DNA of 59,246 nucleotides from an uncultured Desulfuromonadales bacterium (GTDB taxonomy: Bacteria > Desulfobacterota > Desulfuromonadia > Geobacterales > Pseudopelobacteraceae): contig CAIPTY010000033.1 in the NCBI GenBank assembly GCA_903868145.1, positions 1-59,246 on the forward strand, read 5' to 3'. Made by a program: the position numbers and the translations under genes. The notes beneath the pieces are model-generated. The model was not told where the DNA came from. It saw only the letters and a list, made by a program, of their open reading frames with translations, and did no database searches. How positions within the stretch are numbered: position 1 is the stretch's first letter; each line of letters starts with the position of its first letter. Positions 30,343-40,200 of this stretch are shown piece by piece.

Positions 30343-30861
30343 ATAGCAAAACCGACCGTGAACATCAACAATACCATCCGTGCAACAGAGATCCGTGTGA
30401 TCGGTGCAGATGGAGAGGCACTCGGCATAATATCAACCGCCGAGGCTCTTGCGCTTGCAGAACAACAACAGCTGGACCTGGTGGAGGTATCTCCCTCGGC
30501 CGTACCCCCTGTTTGCAGGATCATGGATTACGGCAAGTTCAAATACCAGCAGAGCAAGAAGCTGCAGGAAGCCAGAAAAAAACAGGTTCACGTGGAGGTA
30601 AAGGAGATCAAGCTCCGCCCCAAGACTGATGAACACGACCTATTGTTCAAAGTCAAGCATGTCCGGCGTTTCCTTGAAGAGGGGAACAAGGCCAAGGTGA
30701 CGCTGGTTTTTCGAGGTCGTGAGATTACCCACATGGATATCGGACGGGCCGTCATCGAACGCTTCGCCGCCGAACTGGCTGACATCGCAGTTATCGAGTC
30801 GCATCCCCGGGTTGATGGTCGCCAGATGTTCATGATCGTTGCCCCCAAGGTAAAAAAATAG
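30343..30861 (+). CDS. infC: Translation initiation factor IF-3, probable ATA start
   Basis: The protein carries the IF-3 landmarks [32 protein letters not shown] and the C-terminal [16 protein letters not shown]-3 binds the 30S subunit and checks the start codon. In frame, no ATG, GTG or TTG lies between the upstream stop (30295) and the ATA at 30343. That ATA has AGGGGG seven bases before it, and yields the usual N-terminus [16 protein letters not shown] at 30358 is the only common start nearby and has no ribosome-binding site. IF-3 genes are known for rare start codons that give autoregulation (AUU in E. coli), so ATA is the likely start. Confidence 0.92.
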   Translation: MAKPTVNINNTIRATEIRVIGADGEALGIISTAEALALAEQQQLDLVEVSPSAVPPVCRIMDYGKFKYQQSKKLQEARKKQVHVEVKEIKLRPKTDEHDLLFKVKHVRRFLEEGNKAKVTLVFRGREITHMDIGRAVIERFAAELADIAVIESHPRVDGRQMFMIVAPKVKK

Positions 30862-30913
30862 ATCAGCCGGTTTGCAGGATATTCTGTTATTTATCAACGA
30901 AGGAGAAAACCCC

Positions 30914-31111
30914 ATGCCTAAAATCAAGACCAATCGAGGCGCGGCCAAGCGCTTCAAAAAATCGGCATCAGGCCGTATCAAACGCGGCGGCGCCTACACC
31001 AGCCATATCCTGACTCCCAAAACCCGTAAACGTAAACGCAACCTGCGACAGGGAGCCATGGTGGCCGATGTTGACCAGAAGAACATCGCCAGACTGATTC
31101 CGTACAAATAG
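30914..31111 (+). CDS. rpmI: 50S ribosomal protein L35
   Basis: The 65-residue basic protein begins [15 protein letters not shown] and has [17 protein letters not shown], the L35 signature. The ATG at 30914 follows AAGGAG; an upstream in-frame start would add 14 unrelated residues. It lies between infC and rplT as usual, and L20 is known to control this pair in other bacteria. Confidence 0.97.
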   Translation: MPKIKTNRGAAKRFKKSASGRIKRGGAYTSHILTPKTRKRKRNLRQGAMVADVDQKNIARLIPYK

Positions 31112-31225
31112 TTTTCAATCACCCGTCAGGGATGGCACCCTGATGTGAGTTGAGCACGAGCCAAGAACCGTGAGGAATTGTCTCCCCTTTCGGATCGGGC
31201 GAAATTAACCATGAAGGAGTAGATC

Positions 31226-31579
31226 ATGCCACGCGTAAAAAGAGGATTTAAAGCGAGACACAGACGCAACAAGGTACTGAAGCTTGCCAAGGGATATCGG
31301 GGGGCGCGCAGTAAATTGTTCCGCAGCGCCACTGAAGCGGTTGATCGGGCGCTCAATTATGCGTTCCGCGACCGTCGCGTCAAGAAACGCGATTTCCGGA
31401 GTCTGTGGATCACCCGCATCAATGCGGCATCACGCCTGAACGGGCTGTCCTACAGCAGGTTCATCTTCGGCCTCAAAAAGGCCAATGTGGAAATTGACCG
31501 CAAGGTACTGGCCGACATCGCCGTCTCGGATCCCAAGGGGTTCACGGAGATCGCCAGTCTGGCAAAAGCCGGCATCTGA
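31226..31579 (+). CDS. rplT: 50S ribosomal protein L20
   Basis: The 117-residue protein shows [23 protein letters not shown] at its start (only its opening is needed for recognition) and the later [19 protein letters not shown]. It binds 23S rRNA early in assembly. AAGGAG precedes the ATG. A terminator follows before pheS. Confidence 0.97.
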   Translation: MPRVKRGFKARHRRNKVLKLAKGYRGARSKLFRSATEAVDRALNYAFRDRRVKKRDFRSLWITRINAASRLNGLSYSRFIFGLKKANVEIDRKVLADIAVSDPKGFTEIASLAKAGI

Positions 31580-31606
31580 CTGCGTACGCTGTATTTCAAA
31601 CTTGGG

Positions 31607-31637
31607 GGAATGGGATAACACTCCCATTCCTTTTTTT
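31607..31637 (+). terminator. Intrinsic terminator/attenuator between rplT and pheS
   Basis: GGAATGGGA at 31607-31615 and TCCCATTCC at 31622-31630 form a perfect 9-bp stem with loop TAACAC, followed by seven T. It lies 16 bases before the pheS start. No Phe-rich leader peptide is visible in the 73-base gap. Confidence 0.85.
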
Positions 31638-31652
31638 GTAAAGGTAGACACC

Positions 31653-32669
31653 ATGCGGCAACAGTTGGAACTGATGAGAGATGAGGCACTGCGCGTCATT
31701 GCCCAGACGTCGGGAGAACAGGCACTGCAGGAAGTGCGGGTCAGGTTCCTCGGCCGAAAAGGGGAGCTGACCGGACTGATGAAGGGACTTGGCGCCCTTG
31801 CGCCGGAACAGCGTCCGGTGGTTGGCCAACTCGTCAACACCATCAAGGACGAGATAGAGGCAACCCTTGAACAGGCGCTGACAGACGCACGCGAGCAGGA
31901 AAAGACACAACGGCTGCAGACGGAACGGATCGACGTCACACTTCCGGGGCGGCGTCAACCCAGTGGCACCAGGCATCCGGTCACTCTGGTGATTGAAGAG
32001 GTCTGCGACATCTTTGCCGGACTCGGTTTCTCAGTTGCAGAGGGGCCGGAGATCGAGCATGACTGGTACAATTTCGAGGCACTCAACTTCCCCCCTGAAC
32101 ATCCCGCCCGGGACATGCAGGACACGTTCTTTGTCGATAACAACCTGCTGTTGCGAACCCACACCTCTCCGGTCCAGATCAGAACCATGCTCAAGCAGAA
32201 GCCGCCGGTACGGATTATTGCTCCCGGAACGGTCTACCGCTGCGATTCCGACGCCACCCACTCCCCCATGTTCCACCAGATTGAAGGGCTCATGGTGGAC
32301 ACGGGTGTGACATTCGGTGACCTGAAAGGGATCCTGACCGTCTTTACCAACCAGCTTTTCGGCCAGAAGACCGGGGTGCGGCTGCGTCCCAGCTTTTTTC
32401 CGTTCACGGAACCATCCGCCGAAGTGGATATCGCCTGCGTGATCTGCGGCGGCAAGGGTTGCCGGGTCTGCAAGCAGAGTGGCTGGCTGGAGATCCTGGG
32501 GGCTGGTATGGTGGACCCGGAGGTTTACCGCCATGTCAACTACGATGCCGAGGAAATTTCAGGTTTCGCTTTCGGCATGGGCATCGAACGGATTGCCATG
32601 CTGAAATACGGCATCAGCGACATGCGCCTTCTGTTCGAAAATGACGTGAGATTTTTGAGGCAATTCTAA
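31653..32669 (+). CDS. pheS: Phenylalanyl-tRNA synthetase alpha subunit
   Basis: The start is the ATG at 31653 ([13 protein letters not shown]), giving 338 residues, the usual PheS length. The reading frame is open further upstream, but that part is rplT in another frame. The N-terminal coiled coil is followed by the class II core with [14 protein letters not shown], the [10 protein letters not shown] region and the closing [14 protein letters not shown]. It works as an alpha2-beta2 enzyme with PheT. Confidence 0.97.
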   Translation: MRQQLELMRDEALRVIAQTSGEQALQEVRVRFLGRKGELTGLMKGLGALAPEQRPVVGQLVNTIKDEIEATLEQALTDAREQEKTQRLQTERIDVTLPGRRQPSGTRHPVTLVIEEVCDIFAGLGFSVAEGPEIEHDWYNFEALNFPPEHPARDMQDTFFVDNNLLLRTHTSPVQIRTMLKQKPPVRIIAPGTVYRCDSDATHSPMFHQIEGLMVDTGVTFGDLKGILTVFTNQLFGQKTGVRLRPSFFPFTEPSAEVDIACVICGGKGCRVCKQSGWLEILGAGMVDPEVYRHVNYDAEEISGFAFGMGIERIAMLKYGISDMRLLFENDVRFLRQF

Positions 32670-32700
32670 CTTCTGACTCCTGAGAATAGGGTGTTTTGTA

Positions 32701-35103
32701 ATGAATGTTACCTATAACTGGCTCAAGGAATATGTGGATTTCGACCTCTCACCGGAACAGTTGGCCGATCTGCTGACCATGCTCGGCCTGGAGGTCGAGG
32801 CAATGGACAGGCAGGGCGGCGGCATGGATGACGTGGTCGTCGCTGTTGTCGAGGAAAAGCGCCAACACCCCAACGCTGATAAACTGTCACTCTGCCGTGT
32901 CAATAACGGCAGCGAAGTGTTTGACGTGGTCTGCGGTGCCCAGAACTTCAAACAGGGTGACACCGTGGCCCTGGCTCAGATCGGTGCCACTCTGCCCGGT
33001 GACTTCAAGATCAAGCGTTCAAAGATTCGAGGCGAAGAGTCCTGCGGCATGCTCTGCTCCGAGAAGGAGCTGGGATTGGTGGATGAAAGCGCCGGCATCA
33101 TGGTGCTGTCTCCCGCCCTCAAACCGGGCATACCGGTCTTTGAGGCACTTGGTCTCAAAGATACATTGCTGGAGATCGGTCTGACGCCAAATCGCGCCGA
33201 TTGCCTGAGTGTTGCCGGCATCGCACGTGAGATTGCCGCCAAGCTGGGAACATCGGTTCGCTATCCCGATACGACTATCAACGAAGGCTGTTCGGCAGCC
33301 GCAGACACCATCTCGGTGACCATTCAGGATGCCGACCTCTGTCCGCGTTACGCGGCTCGTTACATCACCGGTTGCAGAATCGCGCCATCACCGGAGTGGC
33401 TGGTGAAACGCCTCAATGCTGTCGGCATGCGCTCAATAAATAATGTTGTGGACGTCACCAACCTTGTGATGATGGAATTGGGGCATCCCCTGCATGCCTT
33501 TGATTGCGACCGGCTGGAAGGTCGCCGTGTCGTTGTTCGCAGGGCTAGTGAGGGGGAACTATTCGTCTCCCTGGACGATCAGCAGCGCATCCTCACGGCA
33601 CATGACCTGGTGATCTGTGACGCCGCACGACCGGTGGCGCTTGCCGGTGTCATGGGTGGGCAGAATTCCGAGATAGCCGACTCAACGTCCAATATCCTGC
33701 TGGAAAGCGCCTGGTTCAGACCGGCAGCGATCCGGCGCACCAGCAAACGTCTTGGCCTGCACACGGAGTCATCTCACCGTTTCGAGCGTGGTGCCGATAT
33801 CGGCATGGTTCCCATGGCGCTTGACCGGGCTGCTTCCCTGATAGCTGTTCTCTCAGGCGGTACAGTTGCACAGGGCACCGTGGATGAATATCCCGGCAAA
33901 GTTGAGCGGAAAGCCATTCCGTTACGGGCAGAGCGGGCTGCTGTACTGCTGGGTATTGCTCTTGATCCATCCGAGACAGTAGACATTCTCAAGCGTCTTG
34001 AATGTTCAGTCAGCGAGAACTCTGATGGCAGTTTCTCTGTTGTACCGCCCAGTTACCGCATCGACATCGAACGCGAGATCGACCTGATTGAAGAGATTGC
34101 CCGATTGAAGGGGTTTGATGCCATCCCGGCAACCATGCCGCTTGCACGCGTCATGTCGGATCGTCCTTCGCAGCATCAGCGCATGGAGCGTCTGGTCAGG
34201 GATCTTCTTGTTGCCCATGGCATGAACGAAATTATCAATTTCAGTTTCACCTCGCCCGATTCAGCAGAAAAACTGCTGTTGCCTGAGGAAGACATCCGGA
34301 GGACTGCCATAAAACTGGCAAATCCTCTGGTTTTTGAGCAGTCCGTCATGAAGACCACGCTGCTGCCCGGAGTCCTGGAAACCATTGCGCGCAACATAAG
34401 TTTCCGTTCCATGGATCTCAAGCTGTTTGAGTTGAGGCGCAGATATCTGCCGACAACTGGAGAGATGCCGCATGAACCTCTCTGCATAGCGGGCGCGCTG
34501 ACTGGAACCCGCACTGACGGAAGCTGGAGCGCCAGCCGTGAAATGGTTGACTTCTACGATGTGAAAGGGATTATCGAAAACCTGCTTGAACAACTGCACA
34601 TCCGTGGCGTCAACTGGGTGGCTGATATCCCCGAACCCTACTACCACCCGGGAAAATCATGCAGCATTATGGTTGGCAGGGAGCAAATCGGCAGTTTCGG
34701 CGAGATTCATCCGACCGTGCAGGAGAATTTCTGTATTGAAAAACCGGTCTACGGCTTTGAACTTGATTTCGACAAGCTTGTGATCCTCTCGCGCCTGAAA
34801 ATTACTATTACGCCGCCCTCACGTTTTCCCGACAGCACCCGTGATATTGCATTGCTTGCCCCGGAGGAACTCCCGGTCGATAGTGTCCTGCGCTGCGTGC
34901 AATCGGTAAAGGCCCAGGAAATTGAACATTTGGAAACATTCGATCTTTACCGCGGGGCAGGTATTCCGGATGGGTTCAAGAGCATTGCCATTCGTATCCG
35001 CTATCGCTCTTACGACCGCACCCTGACTGACGATGAGATCAGCGTGATTCATGCAAAAGTTCTTAGTGCACTGTTGAAAAAACTAAATGTAACAACAAGA
35101 TAA
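32701..35103 (+). CDS. pheT: Phenylalanyl-tRNA synthetase beta subunit
   Basis: The 800-residue protein has the B1 OB-fold region (VVAVVEEKRQHPNADKLSLC), the B3/B4 editing domain, B5 with the central class II-like fold, and the C-terminal ferredoxin-fold anticodon-binding domain (RFPDSTRDIALL). It partners PheS and edits mischarged Tyr-tRNA. It lies 31 bases downstream of pheS. Confidence 0.97.
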   Translation: MNVTYNWLKEYVDFDLSPEQLADLLTMLGLEVEAMDRQGGGMDDVVVAVVEEKRQHPNADKLSLCRVNNGSEVFDVVCGAQNFKQGDTVALAQIGATLPGDFKIKRSKIRGEESCGMLCSEKELGLVDESAGIMVLSPALKPGIPVFEALGLKDTLLEIGLTPNRADCLSVAGIAREIAAKLGTSVRYPDTTINEGCSAAADTISVTIQDADLCPRYAARYITGCRIAPSPEWLVKRLNAVGMRSINNVVDVTNLVMMELGHPLHAFDCDRLEGRRVVVRRASEGELFVSLDDQQRILTAHDLVICDAARPVALAGVMGGQNSEIADSTSNILLESAWFRPAAIRRTSKRLGLHTESSHRFERGADIGMVPMALDRAASLIAVLSGGTVAQGTVDEYPGKVERKAIPLRAERAAVLLGIALDPSETVDILKRLECSVSENSDGSFSVVPPSYRIDIEREIDLIEEIARLKGFDAIPATMPLARVMSDRPSQHQRMERLVRDLLVAHGMNEIINFSFTSPDSAEKLLLPEEDIRRTAIKLANPLVFEQSVMKTTLLPGVLETIARNISFRSMDLKLFELRRRYLPTTGEMPHEPLCIAGALTGTRTDGSWSASREMVDFYDVKGIIENLLEQLHIRGVNWVADIPEPYYHPGKSCSIMVGREQIGSFGEIHPTVQENFCIEKPVYGFELDFDKLVILSRLKITITPPSRFPDSTRDIALLAPEELPVDSVLRCVQSVKAQEIEHLETFDLYRGAGIPDGFKSIAIRIRYRSYDRTLTDDEISVIHAKVLSALLKKLNVTTR

Positions 35104-35185
35104 AAAGCTGTTGCGAAATAAAATTCCCTGTGCTATAAAAATTTCCTTCGTTTTCAATAGGAAATCGCACACATAGAGGTTGAGA

Positions 35186-35479
35186 ATGACTAAGGCAGAC
35201 ATTGTTGAAAGAATTCATCAGAAGATCGGTTTTTCTAAAAAAGAGTCTTCTGAAATGGTCGAGTCGGTTTTCAGCATTCTGAAAAACACCCTTGAGTCAG
35301 GCGAAAAGATCAAAATAGCCGGCTTCGGCAATTTTGTCGTCAAACAGAAGGCTGACCGCCGTGGCCGCAATCCGCAGACGGGTGACACCATTACTATTGT
35401 CGCCCGTCGCATTCTCACCTTTAAACCGAGTCAGGTATTGAAAAACGCCATCAACACACCGGTCAAAGAGGCCAAGTAA
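35186..35479 (+). CDS. ihfA: Integration host factor alpha subunit
   Basis: The 97-residue protein has the HU/IHF fold and the DNA-binding arm GFGNFVVKQKADRRGRNPQTG. The ATG at 35186 has GAGG six bases before; a TTG six bases upstream is less likely. It bends DNA together with IhfB. The pheT-ihfA order is widely conserved. Confidence 0.95.
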   Translation: MTKADIVERIHQKIGFSKKESSEMVESVFSILKNTLESGEKIKIAGFGNFVVKQKADRRGRNPQTGDTITIVARRILTFKPSQVLKNAINTPVKEAK

Positions 35480-35491
35480 GCGCACTCAACC

Positions 35492-35845
35492 ATGGGCACA
35501 ACCTTTTCCGATAAACTGTATTACAAGATCGGCGAGGTTGCGCAGATGGCGGGCGTAAAAACATCGGTACTTCGTTTCTGGGAGACCGAATTCATATTTT
35601 TGCGGCCCGAGAAAAGCACAGCCGGACAGAGACTCTATTCAAAACAGGAAGTGGAACTTGTTCTTCAAGTTCGGCGGTTGTTGTATGACGAGAAGTTTAC
35701 CATTGAAGGTGTAAAAAAAAGGTTCTCATCTAAAGGCAGACTTCTTAACCCTGATGATCTTCCGCCATTGGAAGAGCCTGTTGATTACAAGAGACTGTTG
35801 AACGAAATCCGTTCGGATTTGCTTTTAATGCGTAAACAAATATAA
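35492..35845 (+). CDS. MerR-family transcriptional regulator
   Basis: The 117-residue protein has an N-terminal winged HTH of MerR type ([22 protein letters not shown] ... [15 protein letters not shown]) and a short coiled tail, with no visible metal- or drug-binding domain. It begins 12 bases after ihfA, and this gene is found at the same place in other Geobacter-type genomes and in related groups. Its target is unknown. Confidence 0.88.
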   Translation: MGTTFSDKLYYKIGEVAQMAGVKTSVLRFWETEFIFLRPEKSTAGQRLYSKQEVELVLQVRRLLYDEKFTIEGVKKRFSSKGRLLNPDDLPPLEEPVDYKRLLNEIRSDLLLMRKQI

Positions 35846-35854
35846 ACACGTTTT

Positions 35855-35931
35855 CGGTGCGTAGCGCAGCCTGGTAGCGCACTAGACTGGGGGTCTAGTG
35901 GTCGCAAGTTCAAATCTTGTCGCACCGACCA
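35855..35931 (+). tRNA. tRNA-Pro(GGG), integration target
   Basis: Acceptor CGGTGCG pairs with CGCACCG; the anticodon loop CTGGGGG has anticodon GGG; the 3' end reads ACCA. The 3' 46 bases, from the anticodon loop to CCA, are repeated at 51706-51751, so the tRNA was restored when the element inserted. Confidence 0.96.
35886..35931 (+). repeat. attL, 46-bp direct repeat
   Basis: This stretch starts ACTGGGGGTCTAGTGG and ends CGCACCGACCA. It is identical to 51706-51751 and is part of the tRNA-Pro gene. Confidence 0.92.
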
Positions 35932-35938
35932 ATAATAA

Positions 35939-35979
35939 CAGGGACTTAGCCGAAATGGTTGAGTCCCTGTTTCTGTTTT
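35939..35979 (+). terminator. Terminator of tRNA-Pro
   Basis: CAGGGACT and AGTCCCTG form an 8-bp stem (35939-35946 with 35962-35969), followed by TTTCTGTTTT. Confidence 0.7.
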
Positions 35980-36000
35980 GGGTAACACATGGGTAACAAA
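35980..36000 (+). repeat. Two GGGTAACA iterons, left arm
   Basis: GGGTAACA starts at 35980 and at 35991, an 11-base step, close to one helical turn. The same 21-base block, in the same orientation, is at 51580-51600 by the integrase. These are good candidates for integrase arm-type binding sites. Confidence 0.7.
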
Positions 36001-36048
36001 TTGTGAAGTTGGGCAAAGTATTTTGAAGCAAACAGAGTCTAGTGGTGG

Positions 36049-36145
36049 TATCAACAGTGTCGTCATTCCGGTGCGCTTTTTCGCCCTTTAGTAACCTTTG
36101 CGGGCTCAATGCTCCCTCCCTTGCTTGCGAGAGAGTCTGAAAGGC
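36049..36145 (+). repeat. Left-arm degenerate repeat, copy 1
   Basis: Copy 1 shares with copy 2 (36247-36345) a run of blocks in the same order: GTGTCG, ATTCCGGT or GTTCCGGT, TCGCCC, AACCTTGCGGGCTC-like, and CTCCCTCCCTTG. A shorter copy lies at 51833-51876. No coding potential is visible. Confidence 0.5.
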
Positions 36146-36246
36146 AGCTCGCCCAGAAGCTCGCCCAACAGCGGGGCGTTCGCGGATATAAAGCCTTCCG
36201 CTCTCAACCCTAAGCTTACAACGGCATTTAATGCCTGTTAGTGCGT

Positions 36247-36345
36247 TGCAGGTGTCAGCGGTGTCGCTGTTCCGGTTCGTGTATTCGCCCGCAAAAAACC
36301 TTGCGCGGGCTCTCCACTCCCTCCCTTGTTCGTGACAGAGTAAAA
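36247..36345 (+). repeat. Left-arm degenerate repeat, copy 2
   Basis: It is related to copy 1 as described there, with GTTCCGGTTCGTGTATTC shared exactly with the third copy near 51860. Confidence 0.5.
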
Positions 36346-37274
36346 AGCCTGCCATGCCGCATATTACCTGCATCGCCAGCTTATTTGCCAGTACAGGAAT
36401 AAAGGCATTCACATCACACCGCGTTCCATTCCACTACGGTTGCCACGGCGACGCGCATACAGCCGCGCCCCGCCTGAGCGCCCTTCGTTTCATTCCAGCG
36501 CCGTCATGTTCATCAAACCTACGACGCCCCGCAAAGTGCGATGAGACTACACCTTGCAGGACAGAGGCAAGCGCAACACGCCACTGGTCAAGAGCCGCGC
36601 CCGGAAGGATCACCCGTTCACGTCTCTTGCTTGCGCCGTATTTCGCCCGCAGTCAGAAAGACGCTTCACAAAACGGGGTAAGGCTCCGTATTGTTCGCAG
36701 AGGCCAAAGCGTCAGGTTTTGTGCGACCGGAAGCGCACAATTAAGCCCGTCAGTGAGTATGAAAGACTGAAGGCCGGTCAGTAGGGAGCACAGCACAGGA
36801 TATGTCAGCACCCCCCGCCGTCCCTTCCCCCCTCTGGACACCCCCCATCCCCGGCATCCCCCCCGGCAAGTAACTCCCAAAGGGGGGAAGGGCACTCTTG
36901 GGGGGAGTTGCTGCTTCTGGCCGACCCTCCATCGGTTCATCTCGTTTTGGTAAAAGCAACTGCCCGCCATGATAAAGGCGATTGCGGTCAGTTACCAAAA
37001 CGGATTCACGCATACCCTGTGCAAACCGTGCTCCCGATGAGTTTTGATTCCCCCCGCCCGCCCAGGCAGACAGTCGCGGACTGCTGGCTTCACCCGTCGC
37101 GCACTCCGGAAGCGCCAGCCCCCACGCCTGACTGCCTTCCCGTCCGCCCCCTGGGGCTCCCCTTACAAATACTTCTTTAATGAAGAAGGATTCCCGTGTT
37201 ATTCCTTCCCATTTCCTGCTATATAAACACATTTCGTTTCAACCAATACTCACCAATAAAAGGGATCGATAAGC
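36346..37274. other. Non-coding stretch upstream of the helicase gene
   Basis: I see no supportable gene here. Short open frames on both strands have no family resemblance and no good ribosome-binding sites. Between about 36806 and 36915 the plus strand has many runs of five or more C and then of G. An inverted repeat AACTCCC ... GGGAGTT spans about 36872-36910. The promoter of the helicase gene must lie in the last part. Confidence 0.45.
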
Positions 37275-40200
37275 ATGACAGATAACCATCCCCCAACCCC
37301 AAAAAAATTCCTTACTAACCAAGGTGAAAACACGCTGAGCAAGCGTCTGGAAAAAATTCTCCCGCTGACACAGGATTTCGACTGCCTCGTCGGATATTTT
37401 TTCATCAGCGGTTTCTTCCGGCTCTATCCTGCACTCGAAACCGTCAAGAAAGTTCGTATCCTTATCGGTCTGAAAAACGAGCAGGTAATCCACGGACTCA
37501 TCCAGATTGCTAATGATCGGCCAGAAGATAGCGCTCCATCAACAGCGGAGATCAAAGCCACGCTCGGCGGCATGATGCGGACGGAGTTTGTTCAAGCCTC
37601 GGAGACGCTTGCCATCGAGACAGGTGTGCGAAAGTTCATTGAATGGATTCGCTCTGGCAAGCTGGAGGTGAAACTCTACCGTGAGCAGAACATCCACGCA
37701 AAAGTCTATATCATGACGCCCGAACATCCTGTGCCGGACGTCAACCACGGCTATGTCATTACCGGATCGAGCAATCTTTCCCATAGCGGTTTGGAAGGTA
37801 ATCTTGAGTTCAACGTGCTGCTTGCAGAGCCGGAGGAACACGACTACGCGCTGCATCGCTTCAATGAATTATGGGAGCAGGCGGTAGATGTTAAGGACGT
37901 GCATGAGACGATCATCAATACGGTGGAAAAGGAATCGCCGTTCGCCATATTTACGCCTTACGAGCTCTACCTCAAATTTCTTGCAGAATACTTCCGTGAC
38001 TACCTCGGCGACCGCTCGAAGTTGAATGCAGAAAATTTGCCGCAGAATTTCAAAAAGCTTAGTTATCAGGAAGATGCTGTTTTCACCGCGCAACAGATGC
38101 TGAAGACCTTTGGCGGAGTTTTTGTTTCCGATGTTGTTGGTTTGGGTAAAACCTACATCTCCGCGCTGCTCGCATTGCAACTCGATGGTCGCTGTCTCGT
38201 CATTGCGCCGCCAAGCCTTCTCGATGAGAACAGCCCCGGTTCTTGGACACGAGTGTTCCGCGACTTCTGCATCCCTGGACATAAGTGTGTATCCATCGGC
38301 AAACTTGAAGAGATCATTGAACAAGGTGTTGAGTTTTACAAATATGTATTCATCGACGAATCCCACCGCTTCAAGAATGATTCAGCGCAACGCTATGAAC
38401 ACCTCACACGCATCTGCCAGGGCAAAGGCGTCATCCTGGTTTCTGCAACACCTTATAACAATACGCTTGATGACATTTACAGCCAGTTGAAACTGTTTCA
38501 ACCGCCCCGGAACAGTACCATTCCCGGACTCCGCAATATGGAGGCATTTTTTGAACGGCTACGCAGTCGCCTCAAGGGTCTGCACCGACTTGATAACGCT
38601 GAAGCTTATGTAGTTGCGGTCGAACAGAACGCCCATGAACTGCGTGAGCGCGTACTCAAATACATCATGGTGCGCCGTACCCGCCGTGAGATTGAGGAGT
38701 TTTATGGTGCTGATCTGAAGCAACAAAAAATATGGTTTCCGAAGGTCAGCGACCCTGTGCCGCTGCTCTACAAACTAAACAGCACGGAAAGCGCCGTATT
38801 CACCAACACCCTGGAGAGCATAACGAGTGCTGATTTTCACTACGCTCGTTATCAGCCACTTAACCCGGAATACTATACCGGCCCGATTGAAGAACGTGCC
38901 GTGCAAGGACAGCGCAACCTTGCCACCTTTATGAAAATTCTGCTCGTGAAGCGTCTGGAAAGCAGTTTTCACGCTTTTAAAGAGACTCTTGGCCGGTTCA
39001 TTAAATCCCATGAGCTTGTTCTGCAAGCATTCGACGACGGCTTTGTCTACACGAGCAAAAAGCACAGCAAGAAGGTATTGGAATTTTTAGAGGAAGGCGA
39101 TGACGATGCTATGGATGAGCTTATTGCTCAGGAAAAAGCTGAAAAATTCCCTGCAAAATTATTCACAACAACATTCCGTAAGCATGTCGCTTCCGATCTT
39201 GCCACCCTGAAAACAATTCAAACTTCATGGAAAAAGATCAAGCGCGACCCAAAATGGGAGGAGTTCAAACGCGAGCTCACCACAACCCTTGCGAAAGGAA
39301 AGCTTGTTGTCTTCAGTGAGTTTGCGGACACTGCGCACTACCTTGCAAATCTCATCAAAAAAGAAGTGGATGACGAGACGCTCCTCTTCAGTTCCGCTTC
39401 CAGTCCCGAACTGCGCCGTGATGTCATTGCCAACTTCGATGCCAACTTTCAATCACCCAGCGACGACTACCGTATCCTCATTACCACTGATGTCCTGGCG
39501 GAAGGCGTGAACCTTCACCGCTCCGCCACCGTTATCAATTATGACCTCCCCTGGAATCCGAGCCGCATGATGCAGCGAGTCGGGCGTGTGAATCGCGTTG
39601 GCACCAAGTTCAAAACGATCTTCACCTATAATTTTTTCCCAACCGACGAGGGCAACGACGAGATTGCACTCACTGAAGCAGCCAAGTCGAAGATCCACGC
39701 TTTTATTACGCTTCTTGGTAACGACGCCCGACTGCTCACCGGTGACGAGCAGATCACGTCACACAACCTTTTTGATCGCATCAATTCCAAGGAGTCCGCA
39801 GAGGGTGGCGAGGAAGAGCATAAGAGTGAGTTGAAATACCTGCGCCAGATACTTAACGTGAAAGAAAAAGAGCCGGAGCTTTTTCAGCGTATTCTCACTC
39901 TGCCACGCAAGGCACGCTCCAGTCGCTTCCACGCGCCGGAGCCAGGGTCGGCGGAGAATCCTGAAGCCACCACTTCAAACCCGGATCGGCCCGCCGTTAT
40001 CACGTACTTCAGGCAAGATCGGCTCGATAAATTTTTTCGCTCACATGCCGACATCAAACAGGCGGAAGAACTCGACTTCTTCACCACTGCCGAAACCTTG
40101 GAAACCACCGCAAAAGAAAAACGACACGAAATCCCGCCAGAGAAGTTCTATCCGCTGCTGGACAAGAACAAGGACGGCTTCCAGTCCGCAACAACACCCG

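Noticed and set aside
35882-36412. Minus-strand open frame of 176 codons over tRNA-Pro
   Set aside because: Its end ([13 protein letters not shown]) is the antisense of the tRNA, a known source of false genes, and the rest lies in the repeat region without a family match.
36354-36784. Overlapping plus-strand frames before the helicase gene
   Set aside because: Different frames overlap, none has a ribosome-binding site or a recognisable domain, and the start codons are poor.
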